From JAATFS01 sp037145635 (GTDB lineage: Bacteria; Pseudomonadota; Gammaproteobacteria; Xanthomonadales; Xanthomonadaceae): DNA of 64,000 bases. Below the pieces are notes generated by a model that worked only from the letters and a program-made list of their open reading frames with translations, was not told where the DNA came from and did not search any database. Location: positions 744,001 through 808,000 of the forward strand of contig JBBCXB010000001.1 of assembly GCA_037145635.1 (NCBI GenBank), given 5' to 3'. Shown here in pieces: positions 1-8,493 of this stretch (its first letter is position 1; each line of letters starts with the position of its first letter). The position numbers and the translations under genes are program-made.

Positions 1-1839
1 CCACTGGTCGCCACTGTCCACGTACGGCTGGTGGGCGCTGTTGTAGTTGGTGAACTTGTCGTTGCGGATGCCCAGCGTCAGCAGCCAGTTGTCGCTGACC
101 TGCCAGCGGTCCTCCAGGTAGTAGGCCTTCTGCTCGACGGCCATGCTGGTGGTCGTGGTGAAGATGCGCTTCTGCGCGTAGTAGCCGTCGCCGCCGGCCG
201 GGCCGACCCCCAGGGTCGGACGGATGTCGACGGTGGGATCGGACTGCTTGCCGTAGATCCACTGGTAGCCGGGGCCGGTGGTCTGCACGCCCTCGTCGTA
301 GGCATTGAAGTACATGTTGTCCATGCCCAGGGTCAGGTCGTGGTCGCCCAGGCGGTACTCCAGCTCGACGCGCAGGCTTCGCGTCTTGCTGATCGGATCG
401 GCGGCCTTGCTGCGGTTGGTCGCCTGATCGTTGGTGATCGGCGTTCCACCCGTGATCGAGGGATCTTGGTTGGTGACGCTGCCCAGGTAGGGCAGGTCGG
501 AGATGTACGGGTTGAATTGCTGGTTGTGTTCGGTGCTGCGGCCCCAGGTCGCGTTCAAGGTCAGGTCATCGGTCAGGTAGCCGGTGTACTTGAAGATGTC
601 GTAGGTGTCCTTGATCTTGTAGGTGTCGGGGTAGGTGCCGGTCCGCTCGCCGCTGCTGAGCGTGTCGTAGTCGAAGGCCGTGTAGTAGCCGGCGCGGCGA
701 TCGGTGCTTTCTATCCGGGTGTACTCGAGGATGTTGCTGTCGTTGATGTTCCAGTCCAGCTTGCCGTAGAACTTCGGTGCGCTGTAGTCGTAGTGGTTGC
801 GCGCCTGGACGCTGGCATCGCTGGCATTGGTCGACACGCCCTCGGTCTTGTCGGATTCGCCGGCCACGAAGAGGAACAGTTTGTCCTCGATCAGGGGGCC
901 GCCGGCATAGGCGCTATAGACGGTGCGATTCTGGGTCGTGTCTTTGCCACTGCGATACAGCGTGCCGGGCTGATCGGCGTTCGTGTAGGAGAAACCGTCC
1001 GGCAAGGTCTTGTCGGGAAACCACACATCGCCCCGGGAACTGGCCAGCGCCTGCGGCTCCCAGACCACCTGCGCGCCGAAATGCCATTCGTTCGTGCCGC
1101 GTTTGCCGACCTGGCTGATCACGCCGCCGGTCGACCGCCCATAGCGGGCGCTGTAGCCGCCGGTATAGGTCTCCTGTTGATCGATCGCGCCGTACGGCAG
1201 GCTGACGCCGCCCAGGTTGCTGAGCGGGTTGCTGACGTTGAAGCCGTTGATGTAGTAGGCGTTCTCGGTGACGCCCGAACCGCCGAACGACACCACCGAG
1301 CGCGAGCCATTGTTGAAGGCGCCGCTTCCGGACACAGTACCCGGTGCCAGCAGGGCGATGGCTTCGGCACTGCGCCCCAGCGGCAAGGTGGCCAGCTGTT
1401 CGGACGTGACCACCGAACGCGAACTGGTGGAGCTGACGTCGATCTTGGGCACATTGGCGCCGCGTACGGTCACCGTGTCCAGCGTGGCGGTCGATCCCTG
1501 GCTTCCAGCGCCGGCAAACGACACCTCGGTGCCGGCACCGACACGCAGGGTCACATTCTCGCGCTCCTCGATCACCTCGTCGCCACGGCGCAGGCTGATG
1601 TCGTAGGTGCCGATGGGAAGCGATGCCAGCGAATAGCGGCCGTTGCCATCGACGGTGACCGTACGGGTGAAACCGGTATCGCTGCGGATGACGATCGAAA
1701 GCCCGGGCTGGGCAGGGACGGTGCCATAGACGCTGCCCGTCGTGCTCTGCGCGTAGGCCACGCCCTGCAGCATGCACGCGCTGATCAGCGCCGCAAGCGC
1801 GGTTTTCTTCAGGGAGGTAGGACGAAGGAGGATGCTCAT
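1..1839 (-). CDS. Oar-like TonB-dependent outer membrane receptor (3' end outside window)
   Basis: Read from the ATG at 1839 the frame stays open for 613 codons to the window edge, so the C-terminus is missing. Residues 1-30 form a signal peptide ending AYA. Residues about 33-110 resemble the carboxypeptidase-regulatory-like domain of Oar-type receptors, and the plug follows (about 125-245, ending in the characteristic SARYGRSTGG). The rest looks like barrel strands rich in Tyr, Asp and Asn. Family members sit in the outer membrane and use TonB-ExbBD energy to import large nutrients such as peptides or glycans. The substrate cannot be read from sequence. It lies downstream of a second receptor on the same strand, separated by a terminator. 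Confidence 0.88.
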   Translation of the reverse strand, partial: MSILLRPTSLKKTALAALISACMLQGVAYAQSTTGSVYGTVPAQPGLSIVIRSDTGFTRTVTVDGNGRYSLASLPIGTYDISLRRGDEVIEERENVTLRVGAGTEVSFAGAGSQGSTATLDTVTVRGANVPKIDVSSTSSRSVVTSEQLATLPLGRSAEAIALLAPGTVSGSGAFNNGSRSVVSFGGSGVTENAYYINGFNVSNPLSNLGGVSLPYGAIDQQETYTGGYSARYGRSTGGVISQVGKRGTNEWHFGAQVVWEPQALASSRGDVWFPDKTLPDGFSYTNADQPGTLYRSGKDTTQNRTVYSAYAGGPLIEDKLFLFVAGESDKTEGVSTNASDASVQARNHYDYSAPKFYGKLDWNINDSNILEYTRIESTDRRAGYYTAFDYDTLSSGERTGTYPDTYKIKDTYDIFKYTGYLTDDLTLNATWGRSTEHNQQFNPYISDLPYLGSVTNQDPSITGGTPITNDQATNRSKAADPISKTRSLRVELEYRLGDHDLTLGMDNMYFNAYDEGVQTTGPGYQWIYGKQSDPTVDIRPTLGVGPAGGDGYYAQKRIFTTTTSMAVEQKAYYLEDRWQVSDNWLLTLGIRNDKFTNYNSAHQPYVDSGDQW

Positions 1840-2054
1840 GCGGGCTCGTTTCTCTTGTCAGGGAGAGGGCGGCGTTGTCACGGCAGTGACCCAGCGCCTT
1901 AACGAGACCGTAATCAGAGAGCCAAATGGCATGCAAATTCGCTGCCTGAATTGGCGGAATTGTGCAGCGATCCGCACTGACACATCGAAAACCGCACAGC
2001 TCGCCGTCCACCTGCGCTCCTGGCGGTCAACACACGCGATATTCGACAATCCAG

Positions 2055-2097
2055 GCCATGTCTCGGCACGAGGAGCCTCCTCGTGCCGAGGCATGGC
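2055..2097. repeat. Long inverted repeat (hairpin/cruciform)
   Basis: A perfect 13-base inverted repeat (2062-2074 with 2078-2090) has a 3-base loop. One mismatch then separates it from a further 6-base match (2055-2060 with 2092-2097). No T-run follows on either strand, so it is not a classical intrinsic terminator. It lies 216 bases upstream of the Oar-like receptor start. It could be a REP-like repeat, a second processing or termination structure, or an operator. Confidence 0.7.
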
Positions 2098-2135
2098 ATG
2101 AGTCCACCAGCGTGCCTGTGGGGTTAGCCCAGGCC

Positions 2136-2167
2136 CCAAATAAAACCGCCGCCCAAGGGGCGGCGGC
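2136..2167 (-). terminator. Intrinsic terminator of the 994-aa receptor gene
   Basis: On the minus strand a 9-base G+C stem (2158-2166 with 2146-2154, 3-base loop) is followed by TTTTATTT. It starts about 20 bases after the receptor stop codon, so it should end that transcript before the next receptor gene. Confidence 0.85.
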
Positions 2168-2188
2168 TGAGCGGCATCCCGAGAAACG

Positions 2189-5173
2189 TCAGAACGACTT
2201 GCTGACGTTGACGAAGTAGGTGCGCCCCAGGTAGTCGTAGCCGCTGTACAACGGAGCGTTGCCGACCCGGTTGTAGGCGCCGGAAGAGATCATCGGCGGG
2301 TCCTTGTCGGCCAGGTTGCGGACGCCGCCGGTGATGGACCACTTTTCGCCGGTGAACTGTGCGGACACGCTGGACAGGAAGTAGTTCGGCACGTCGAACT
2401 TGTACTGCGAGGTGGCCGGATCCAGTTCGTAGTAGTCGTAGCTCTGCATCGCGTCGATCCACTCCAGGCCGTAGCGGTACCGCCAGTTCTTCCAGCTGTA
2501 CACCAGATCGAAGGTGCCGGAAAACTCGGGCCGGTTGATCATGCCGTTGTAGTCCTGCAGCTCGTCGCTGGCGAACAGCTTGTCGGCCTGCTCGAGGTAG
2601 CGGGTGATCTGCGTGGTCGCGCGCAGCGTGCCGGGGCCGACCTCACGCACGTAGCGCAAGGTGAAGTCCAGGCCGCGCACCTTGTCGGTGGCCAGGTTCA
2701 CGTAGCTGTCGTACACGGTCAGCTGGTTGCTCACCGGGTCACGCTGGCTGATCAGCCGGCAGAAGCCGCCGCCATCGCGGAAGTTGGGATTGTCGTAGCA
2801 CAGGTCCAGGATGTTGCTGGCCCCGGCGCGCGACACGCCGTTGCTGACGTTGATGCTGAAGTAGTCCGCGGCGAACGAGATGTCGCCGACCTTGTCGGAG
2901 AACTCGGGCTGCAGGACCACGCCGGCGGTGAAGTTCTTCGAGGTTTCCGCCTTCAGGCCGGCATCCTTGCCGCCCGCGGTGATCACCGCCAGCGAGGTGC
3001 TCGCATAGTAGTCAGCCGGCAATCCTTCGCTTGCGCAGTTCGCGGCGCGGGTCGTGCCCGGATCGTTGCCCCAGTTGTTGCACGGGTCGTTCTGGTTGCT
3101 GAGAAATCCGCTGGTGCCGCCGAGATACTGTTCGAACAGGGCGGGCGCGCGGTAGGACGTTCCGTAGGCGGCGCGGAAGGAGACCCAGCTCACCGGCGTC
3201 CACAGGCCGCCGATCTTGTAGGTATGGTCCGAGCCGTACGACTTGTAGTCGGTATAGCGGGCCGAGGCATTGAAGGTGAGTTCCTCTGCGCCGGTGACGC
3301 CGGACAGGACCGGTATTTCAACCTCGCCGAACGCCTCCCAGACCGAGTCCGTACCGCGGGTGGGGGCAGCGGAAGTGAGGTTGTAGAGATTGTTGTTGAT
3401 CGAATCCAGCGGAGGCGTGTCGTCGATCTTGGCGCGGCGGTACTCGGCGCCGAACGCGGCGCGGACGTCGCCGTGCGGCAGCGAGAACAGCGGGCCGTCG
3501 ACGGTGAAGTTGGCCGTGCTTTCCTGGTAGAGCGTATTGCCGGTCACCGGAACGAATACCCAGTTCGACCAGTCGGCGGGCAGCTTGCCGCCGATGACGG
3601 CGCTGGTCAGGGCCGGCGCGGCGATGCAGCCATTGGCAGCGTTGCGGCAGACGAAGCCACCGGCGCCGTTGGAAACCACGTCCAGGCTCTGCGCGAGGCG
3701 GTCGGTCAGGAACGACTGGGACGTGTAGTCCGCATCCGAACGCGAGTGCGCCACGAAGAAGTCATAGTTCCAGGTGGAGCTCAGGTGGCCACGCAGCCCG
3801 CCGGTGGCCTTCCAGAAGTCGACCGTCTGCTTGCTCTTGTCGTTGCCGTAGCCGATGAAGGCGCGGATGCCCACGTTCTGGCCGTTGCTGGTGCTGGTGG
3901 GGCCGGAGAACGTGCTCCCGGCCAGCGATGCCGGGATGAGCGGGCTGCCCTTGATGTAGTCCAGCGACAGCTGGCGGTAGCCGGTCTGCTCGGACTTGCG
4001 CTGGTTGCCGAGCAGCTCGAAGTACACCTCGGCCTCGCCGAGTGCATCGAGTTCCATCCCGCCCTGCAGGAAGCCGGTATGGACCTTCGCTCCCGAGATC
4101 AGCGAGCGGTTGAGGGTGCGCGGGTCGAAGGTGTCGCGGATGTTGCTGTTGGTGGTCGTGCCGCCGCCCACGCCTTCAAACCCGATCAGCCCGGTGCTGA
4201 CCGCCGAGTTCGGCCGCCAGCGGTTGAACCGGGTGCCGGTGGCGCCGGGGGCGGGCACACCGGTGATCAGGCTCGTGCCGATCGTATTGATGGTCACGCC
4301 GTTGGAGCCGGTGCCGGTGATCGGGTAGCACTTGGGCTGGCCGGTCGCCGGATCGATGGTGTCGCCGCTCCCCCAGTAGTCGCCCACTGCCAGGTTGCGG
4401 CGATAGTCGGTGTTGCAGCGCGTCCAGTCACGCTCCGCCAGGCTCAGGCCGGCGCGGTCGTAGAACTCGTAGGAGCCCGAAATGTGGCCGCGCTCGCCCT
4501 GCGAGCCGAAGGTCAGCGAATAACGCCGTTCTTCGCCGCCGCCGCCATCGGTGGCGTTGTGGGTGAGCTCGACGGTCGCGCCATCGACCTTCTGCTTGGT
4601 GATGATGTTGATCACGCCGGCCACCGCGTCCGAGCCGTAGATCGACGACGCGCCGTCCTTCAGCACCTCGATGCGGTCGATCATGGCATCGGGCAGGACG
4701 TTCAGGTCGGCGGCACCGACCGAGCCACGTGCGCCCGCCGGGCCGACGCGACGGCCATTGAGCAGGATCAGGGTGCGGGTGGGGTCCATGCCACGCAGGC
4801 CCAGGGTGTTCGCGCCCGGGCCGCCGTTGGTGACATAGCCGCCATAGGCGTTGTTGATCTGTGAGGTGCCGCCGGTGACCGCGGTGCTCTGCAGCACGCC
4901 CGCGGCGGAGGCGAAGCCCGCAAGGGTGCTCTCTTCGCGCGTGATGACCTGCACCGGGGACACCGAGTTGAACACGTCGCGACTGATGCGCGAGCCGGTG
5001 ACCGTGACCGTATCGAGTCGCTTCACGTCGGAAGCGGTCGTCTCGGAAGCAGGCTTTGTCTCGGTGGAGTCGGCGTCCTGCGCCAGCGCCGGGACGGCGG
5101 CCGACAGGACGAGGATGAATGCCAGTGCCACGCACAGCGGGTTGTGGCGCAGGCCACGCTTGCCTTGCAACAT
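2189..5173 (-). CDS. TonB-dependent outer membrane receptor
   Basis: This is a full-length 994-aa receptor. Its signal peptide is residues 1-32 (a hydrophobic stretch ending ALAQ), followed by a TonB-box-like segment DTVTVTG near residue 54. The plug domain has the usual IDRIEVLKDGASSIYG motif, and the barrel ends in aromatic Phe after VNVSKS, the signature recognised by the BAM complex. AGGGG lies 8 bases before the ATG at 5173 and supports the start. Length and plug sequence fit the large Xanthomonad receptors that import plant- or polymer-derived nutrients, but the ligand is unknown. The A+T-rich region upstream, unusual in this genome, carries an operator-like palindrome. A strong terminator follows the gene. 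Confidence 0.93.
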   Translation of the reverse strand: MLQGKRGLRHNPLCVALAFILVLSAAVPALAQDADSTETKPASETTASDVKRLDTVTVTGSRISRDVFNSVSPVQVITREESTLAGFASAAGVLQSTAVTGGTSQINNAYGGYVTNGGPGANTLGLRGMDPTRTLILLNGRRVGPAGARGSVGAADLNVLPDAMIDRIEVLKDGASSIYGSDAVAGVINIITKQKVDGATVELTHNATDGGGGEERRYSLTFGSQGERGHISGSYEFYDRAGLSLAERDWTRCNTDYRRNLAVGDYWGSGDTIDPATGQPKCYPITGTGSNGVTINTIGTSLITGVPAPGATGTRFNRWRPNSAVSTGLIGFEGVGGGTTTNSNIRDTFDPRTLNRSLISGAKVHTGFLQGGMELDALGEAEVYFELLGNQRKSEQTGYRQLSLDYIKGSPLIPASLAGSTFSGPTSTSNGQNVGIRAFIGYGNDKSKQTVDFWKATGGLRGHLSSTWNYDFFVAHSRSDADYTSQSFLTDRLAQSLDVVSNGAGGFVCRNAANGCIAAPALTSAVIGGKLPADWSNWVFVPVTGNTLYQESTANFTVDGPLFSLPHGDVRAAFGAEYRRAKIDDTPPLDSINNNLYNLTSAAPTRGTDSVWEAFGEVEIPVLSGVTGAEELTFNASARYTDYKSYGSDHTYKIGGLWTPVSWVSFRAAYGTSYRAPALFEQYLGGTSGFLSNQNDPCNNWGNDPGTTRAANCASEGLPADYYASTSLAVITAGGKDAGLKAETSKNFTAGVVLQPEFSDKVGDISFAADYFSINVSNGVSRAGASNILDLCYDNPNFRDGGGFCRLISQRDPVSNQLTVYDSYVNLATDKVRGLDFTLRYVREVGPGTLRATTQITRYLEQADKLFASDELQDYNGMINRPEFSGTFDLVYSWKNWRYRYGLEWIDAMQSYDYYELDPATSQYKFDVPNYFLSSVSAQFTGEKWSITGGVRNLADKDPPMISSGAYNRVGNAPLYSGYDYLGRTYFVNVSKSF

Positions 5174-5416
5174 TCAGTTTTCCCCTGGAGTCGATGTTCG
5201 AAAGCGCCGCCCCGACCAAACAAACGAAAGTTATGCTTTCGTGAATGTTTCGTTGTTTAGGCTGCGTTTAGCATTTGTTGCATGGCTGTCACAAAAAATC
5301 AATAGCCGGCAAATATTGCCTTTGGAGGCGTCGTGCGCCCGGCTGTGCCACGGCAGCCTCCTGCTGGCTTCGGGTAGACTCACCGGGCTGTCGCTTACCT
5401 CGGTTGTCCTGGCCCC
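5174..5416. promoter_or_regulatory. Divergent control region, TonB receptor / mrp
   Basis: This stretch of 243 bases contains an A+T-rich island (5217-5320), striking against about 70% G+C. For the receptor (minus strand) TTGTGA followed about 18 bases on by TAAACG is a possible -35/-10 pair. For mrp (plus) TAGACT at 5375-5380 is a likely -10, of the same form as upstream of accD. The palindrome at 5224-5242 lies in the receptor leader. Promoter choices are inferred from matches only. Confidence 0.45.
5224..5242. promoter_or_regulatory. Operator-like palindrome upstream of TonB receptor
   Basis: ACGAAAG and CTTTCGT are perfect inverted arms around a 5-base centre, 51 bases before the receptor start. 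Size and symmetry suit a dimeric repressor site such as a LacI/GntR-type regulator of receptor loci, but no regulator gene lies beside it in the window. Confidence 0.45.
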
Positions 5417-6259
5417 ATGAGCAGAATCGTCGCGCACGCCGTCCAAGGCGCGCTCTCGCCCCATCCCCGCATCCGCAACGTCATCGCCGTCGGCTCCGGC
5501 AAGGGCGGGGTGGGCAAGTCCACCACCGCGGTCAACCTGGCGCTGGCACTGCAGCGCCAGGGCGCGCGCGTCGGCGTGCTGGATGCCGACATCTACGGGC
5601 CCAGCGTGCCGGCGATGCTGGGGCTGAGCGGGCGCCCCGACAGCCCGGACAACAAGTCGATCGAGCCGCTGCGGGCATTCGGTGTCGAGGCCATGTCGAT
5701 CGGGCTGCTGATCGATCAGGACACGCCGATGATCTGGCGCGGGCCGATGGCGACCTCGGCGCTGACCCAGCTGTTCAACGACACCCTCTGGGGCGACCTG
5801 GACTACCTGCTGGTCGACCTGCCGCCGGGCACCGGTGACATCCAGCTGACGCTGTCGCAGAAGATCCCGGTGGCCGGGGCGGTGATCGTCACCACGCCGC
5901 AGGACATCGCCACGCTCGATGCGCGCAAGGCCTTGAAGATGTTCGAGAAGGTCGAGGTGACGGTGCTCGGCATCGTCGAGAACATGGCGATGCACACCTG
6001 TTCGTGCTGCGGACATGTCGAGCACCTGTTCGGCCAGGGCGGTGGCGAGCGCATGGCGGCGCAATACGGGGTGCCGCTGCTGGGCTCGCTGCCGCTGGAG
6101 ATCGGCATCCGCGAGCAGGGCGACGCGGGACAGCCGATCGTGGCCTCGGCACCGGAGTCGGCGGCCGCGGCCGCGTACCTGGCGGCCGCGGGCCGGCTGG
6201 CCGAGGAACTGGGCAAGCGGCCCAGGGCGAGCATCCCGATCTCGGCCTCGTTGCTCTGA
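5417..6259 (+). CDS. mrp: Iron-sulfur cluster carrier protein Mrp/ApbC
   Basis: This is a 280-aa P-loop ATPase of the Mrp/NBP35 family, which binds a bridging Fe-S cluster in the cytoplasm and passes it to apo-enzymes. The deviant Walker A motif GSGKGGVGKS is at residues 26-35, the switch motif DADIYGPS follows, and the Fe-S ligands are C195 and C198 (CSCC). Unlike E. coli Mrp it lacks the N-terminal DUF59-like domain: the P-loop comes almost at once, as in other Xanthomonads. Complex I, encoded in this window, is one of the heaviest Fe-S users in the cell. The gene precedes dcd on the same strand, with its own leader between them. Confidence 0.95.
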   Translation: MSRIVAHAVQGALSPHPRIRNVIAVGSGKGGVGKSTTAVNLALALQRQGARVGVLDADIYGPSVPAMLGLSGRPDSPDNKSIEPLRAFGVEAMSIGLLIDQDTPMIWRGPMATSALTQLFNDTLWGDLDYLLVDLPPGTGDIQLTLSQKIPVAGAVIVTTPQDIATLDARKALKMFEKVEVTVLGIVENMAMHTCSCCGHVEHLFGQGGGERMAAQYGVPLLGSLPLEIGIREQGDAGQPIVASAPESAAAAAYLAAAGRLAEELGKRPRASIPISASLL

Positions 6260-6356
6260 GGCCGGAAGGCCGGGTGGCCCGGGGTCGCGTAGAATCGCCC
6301 CCCGCGCGGGCCGTCGTGAGGCGGCCTGCGGCCTTCTTCCCCCCAAGGACCACCGT

Positions 6357-6926
6357 ATGAGCATCAAGAGCGACCGCTGGATCAAGCGCATGGCCGAGCA
6401 GCACGGCATGATCGAGCCGTTCGAGCCGGGCCAGGTCAAGCAGGACGCCGGCGGCCAGCGCATCGTCAGCTACGGCACGTCGAGCTACGGCTACGACGTG
6501 CGCTGTTCGCGCGAGTTCAAGGTGTTCACCAACATCAACTCGACCATCGTCGACCCCAAGCACTTCGACAGCGGCAGCTTCGTCGACATCGAGTCGGACG
6601 TGTGCATCATCCCGCCGAACAGCTTCGCGCTGGCGCGCACGGTGGAGTACTTCCGGGTGCCGCGCGACACCCTGGTGGTGTGCCTGGGCAAGAGCACCTA
6701 CGCGCGCTGCGGCATCATCGTCAACGTGACGCCGCTGGAGCCGGAGTGGGAGGGCCACGTGACCCTGGAGTTCAGCAACACCACGCCGTTGCCGGCGCGC
6801 ATCTACGCCAACGAGGGCGTGGCGCAGATGCTGTTCTTCCAGTCCGACGAGGTCTGCGAGACCTCGTACCGCGACCGTGGCGGCAAGTACCAGGGCCAGA
6901 CCGGGGTCACGCTTCCGAGGACCTGA
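6357..6926 (+). CDS. dcd: dCTP deaminase
   Basis: This 189-aa protein has the normal length for bacterial Dcd. It deaminates dCTP to dUTP, the main source of dUMP for thymidylate synthesis in Gram-negative bacteria. The family core is present: SYGYDVR near the N-terminus, the GKSTYARCGI stretch holding the conserved Arg, TPLEPEWEGHVTLEF with the catalytic Glu, and a C-terminal lid ending in KYQGQTGVTLPR. The ATG at 6357 is preceded by AAGGA at good spacing; in-frame codons further upstream overlap mrp and do not match the family. A TAGAAT -10 box lies at 6290-6295. Confidence 0.97.
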   Translation: MSIKSDRWIKRMAEQHGMIEPFEPGQVKQDAGGQRIVSYGTSSYGYDVRCSREFKVFTNINSTIVDPKHFDSGSFVDIESDVCIIPPNSFALARTVEYFRVPRDTLVVCLGKSTYARCGIIVNVTPLEPEWEGHVTLEFSNTTPLPARIYANEGVAQMLFFQSDEVCETSYRDRGGKYQGQTGVTLPRT

Positions 6927-6935
6927 GGGCCTGGG

Positions 6936-7100
6936 CTACTTGCGCCCGAACAGCATGCCGATGCCGCAGGCCACCAGCAGGGCCGGCCACCAGGTGGCGA
7001 TCAGGCGGCCGAGGCTGAGATTGGTCCAGCCGAGGTTGTTGGCCAGGAACAGCAGTCCGACGAGGATCAGGATCAGCGCGGCGACGACGTTGGATTTCAT
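6936..7100 (-). CDS. Small two-segment membrane protein (LiaF/DUF5668-like)
   Basis: This 54-aa protein consists of two hydrophobic helices (about residues 5-22 and 35-49) joined by a NLGWTNLSLGRL turn, then a short basic end (FGRK). The pattern matches the LiaF-type transmembrane or DUF5668 region found in stress-sensing membrane proteins, but nothing else is attached, so function is unknown. It faces dcd tail to tail, with its stop 9 bases from dcd's. The ATG at 7100 begins the clean hydrophobic protein; longer readings add Arg/Pro-rich sequence. Confidence 0.7.
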   Translation of the reverse strand: MKSNVVAALILILVGLLFLANNLGWTNLSLGRLIATWWPALLVACGIGMLFGRK

Positions 7101-7125
7101 GCGGGCGGCGGGTGGGAGCGGGCGC

Positions 7126-7533
7126 CTATCGTAGCCGCTGGGCCCACCCGGCGACATGCCCGGCGAGCGCGTCCGGCGCGAAGCGCTGCGCCGGCCCGCT
7201 GCCCCACACCGGGCCGGGCCAGGCGGCGTCGCCCTCGTGCCGGCCCACCAGGTGCAGGTGCAGCTGGCGGACGATGTTGCCGAGCGCACCGAGGTTGAGC
7301 TTGGCCACGCCGGGCTCGGCCCGCAGCAGTTGCGAGAGCTGGTTGATCTCGGCCAGCAGCAGGCGCTGCTGGCCGCCGTCCAGGTCGATCCACTCGCTCG
7401 CGTCGGCCACCCGCGGTACCAGCAGCAGCCAGGGGAAACGGGTGTCGTCCATCAGCCGGACCTGCGACAGCGGGCCGTCGGCGACGAACACGCTGTCGGC
7501 GGCCAGCCGCGGATCGAGCAGGAAACCGCTCAT
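7126..7533 (-). CDS. HIT-family nucleotide hydrolase-like protein
   Basis: This is a 135-aa single-domain HIT protein. The family hydrolyses or transfers nucleotides at phosphoramide or phosphoanhydride bonds, for example diadenosine polyphosphates. The signature lies at residues 90-96 as QLHLHLV, with H92 and H94 present but Gln where the first His of the usual triad stands; H99 follows. The N-terminal part (FPWLLLVPR, EWIDLD) fits HIT proteins of Xanthomonads. The start overlaps the stop of the upstream dienelactone hydrolase gene by 4 bases (ATGA), so the two are probably translated together. The substrate is unknown. Confidence 0.85.
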   Translation of the reverse strand: MSGFLLDPRLAADSVFVADGPLSQVRLMDDTRFPWLLLVPRVADASEWIDLDGGQQRLLLAEINQLSQLLRAEPGVAKLNLGALGNIVRQLHLHLVGRHEGDAAWPGPVWGSGPAQRFAPDALAGHVAGWAQRLR

Positions 7534-8189
7534 CGCAGATGCGCGGCGAAGAAGCCGAGGGTGCGCTCGCGCGCGAGCTCGGCGCTGTCCGGATCGTAGC
7601 TGTGGCCCACGTCGCGGTTGAAGGCATGGTCGGCCGGGTACACGAAGGTTTCCATCTGCGGCAGTTTCTCGCGGTGCTGCTGCACCGCTTCCGGCGGGAT
7701 GCTCTTGTCGCGCTCGCCGAAGTGGAACATCACCGGTGCCTTCGGTTCCTCGTCCAGGTACCGGGTGTTGCGGCCGCCGTAGTAGCTGACCGAGGGCAGC
7801 CCCAGGCGCAGCGCCGACAGCAGGGCGAGGCTGCCGCCCCAGCAGTAACCGACCGTGCCCACCTTGCCGGACGGCGCCAGCAGGGCGGCCGCGGCCTCCA
7901 CGGTGTCCAGCGCCCGCTCCATCCCGAGCGTGTCGACCAGGGCCAGCCCGGCCTTCACCCCGTCCGCGTCGTACGGCAGCTGCACGTCCTTCTGCACCAG
8001 GTCGAAGAACGCCGGGGCCAGGACCTCGTAGCCGCGCGCGGCGAAGTCCTCGGCCACGTCGCGGATGTGCTGGGTGACGCCGAAGATCTCCTGGATGACC
8101 ACCAGCCCGCCGATCGGCGCGCCGGCGGGCGTGGCATGCCAGGCGGCGACCTGGCCGTGAGCGGTGTCGAGTGTGGTCCAGTGACCCAT
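7530..8189 (-). CDS. Dienelactone hydrolase family protein
   Basis: This 219-aa cytoplasmic alpha/beta hydrolase belongs to the dienelactone hydrolase family. The nucleophile is C116 in GYCWGG, with E34 in the QEIFG motif, Asp in the FGERD segment and His in ADHAFNRD completing the usual set. The classic enzyme opens dienelactone in chloroaromatic breakdown, but most genomic copies act on unknown esters or lactones, and no aromatic pathway genes are nearby. It forms a two-gene unit with the HIT protein. GATAAT at 8219-8224 (minus strand), 30 bases upstream, is a probable -10 box. Confidence 0.88.
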   Translation of the reverse strand: MGHWTTLDTAHGQVAAWHATPAGAPIGGLVVIQEIFGVTQHIRDVAEDFAARGYEVLAPAFFDLVQKDVQLPYDADGVKAGLALVDTLGMERALDTVEAAAALLAPSGKVGTVGYCWGGSLALLSALRLGLPSVSYYGGRNTRYLDEEPKAPVMFHFGERDKSIPPEAVQQHREKLPQMETFVYPADHAFNRDVGHSYDPDSAELARERTLGFFAAHLR

Positions 8190-8493
8190 GGCTGATCCTC
8201 TGCTGAGCGGGGAGATGCATTATCGGCGGGGTAGGACCGCGACGCGGTGACGAAGGTTCCCTTGGTCGGTCGGGCAGACCGCGGGCGGCAGCGCACGCGG
8301 CCGCTCGGCGGATCCTGCAGCGGGCGGTGTCGTCGTCGCAGCGGCGGCATGCCTGGGCGTGCACGCGGGTCCGGATGGCCCCCGCGATCACGGAGCGCTC
8401 GGGACACGCTGCACGCACCGGCTCCGGTGTCCTATGCCATGCGCTTGTGTGGTCGCCGCGAGCCCCAGGGTTGCCAATGGGCGGGCCGCGGGG
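8190..8493. other. Intergenic region dienelactone hydrolase / greB
   Basis: These 304 bases between two minus-strand genes show no credible coding sequence on either strand. The left edge holds the likely hydrolase promoter (GATAAT on the minus strand at 8219-8224, with no good -35). The remainder is G+C-rich with no intrinsic terminator or repeat that I can see. Confidence 0.5.

Larger units (their letters stand above)
1840..2188. other. Intergenic region between two TonB-dependent receptors
   Basis: There is no credible coding sequence here. From right to left (the transcription direction of both receptors) it holds an intrinsic terminator (2136-2167), a long inverted repeat (2055-2097) and about 215 bases of moderate G+C that must contain the promoter of the Oar-like receptor. 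The start at 1839 has only a weak GAGA-type ribosome site. I could not pick a convincing -35/-10 pair. Confidence 0.6.

Noticed and set aside
31..1902. Long plus-strand frame opposite the Oar-like receptor
   Set aside because: The peptide is Val/Gly/Ala/Arg repeats without domains; the minus-strand frame from 1839 reads as a receptor with signal peptide and plug.
914..2011. Possible frameshift in the Oar-like receptor
   Set aside because: The minus-strand frame that seems to start at 2011 is simply another frame; the receptor frame itself is unbroken from 1839 to the window edge.
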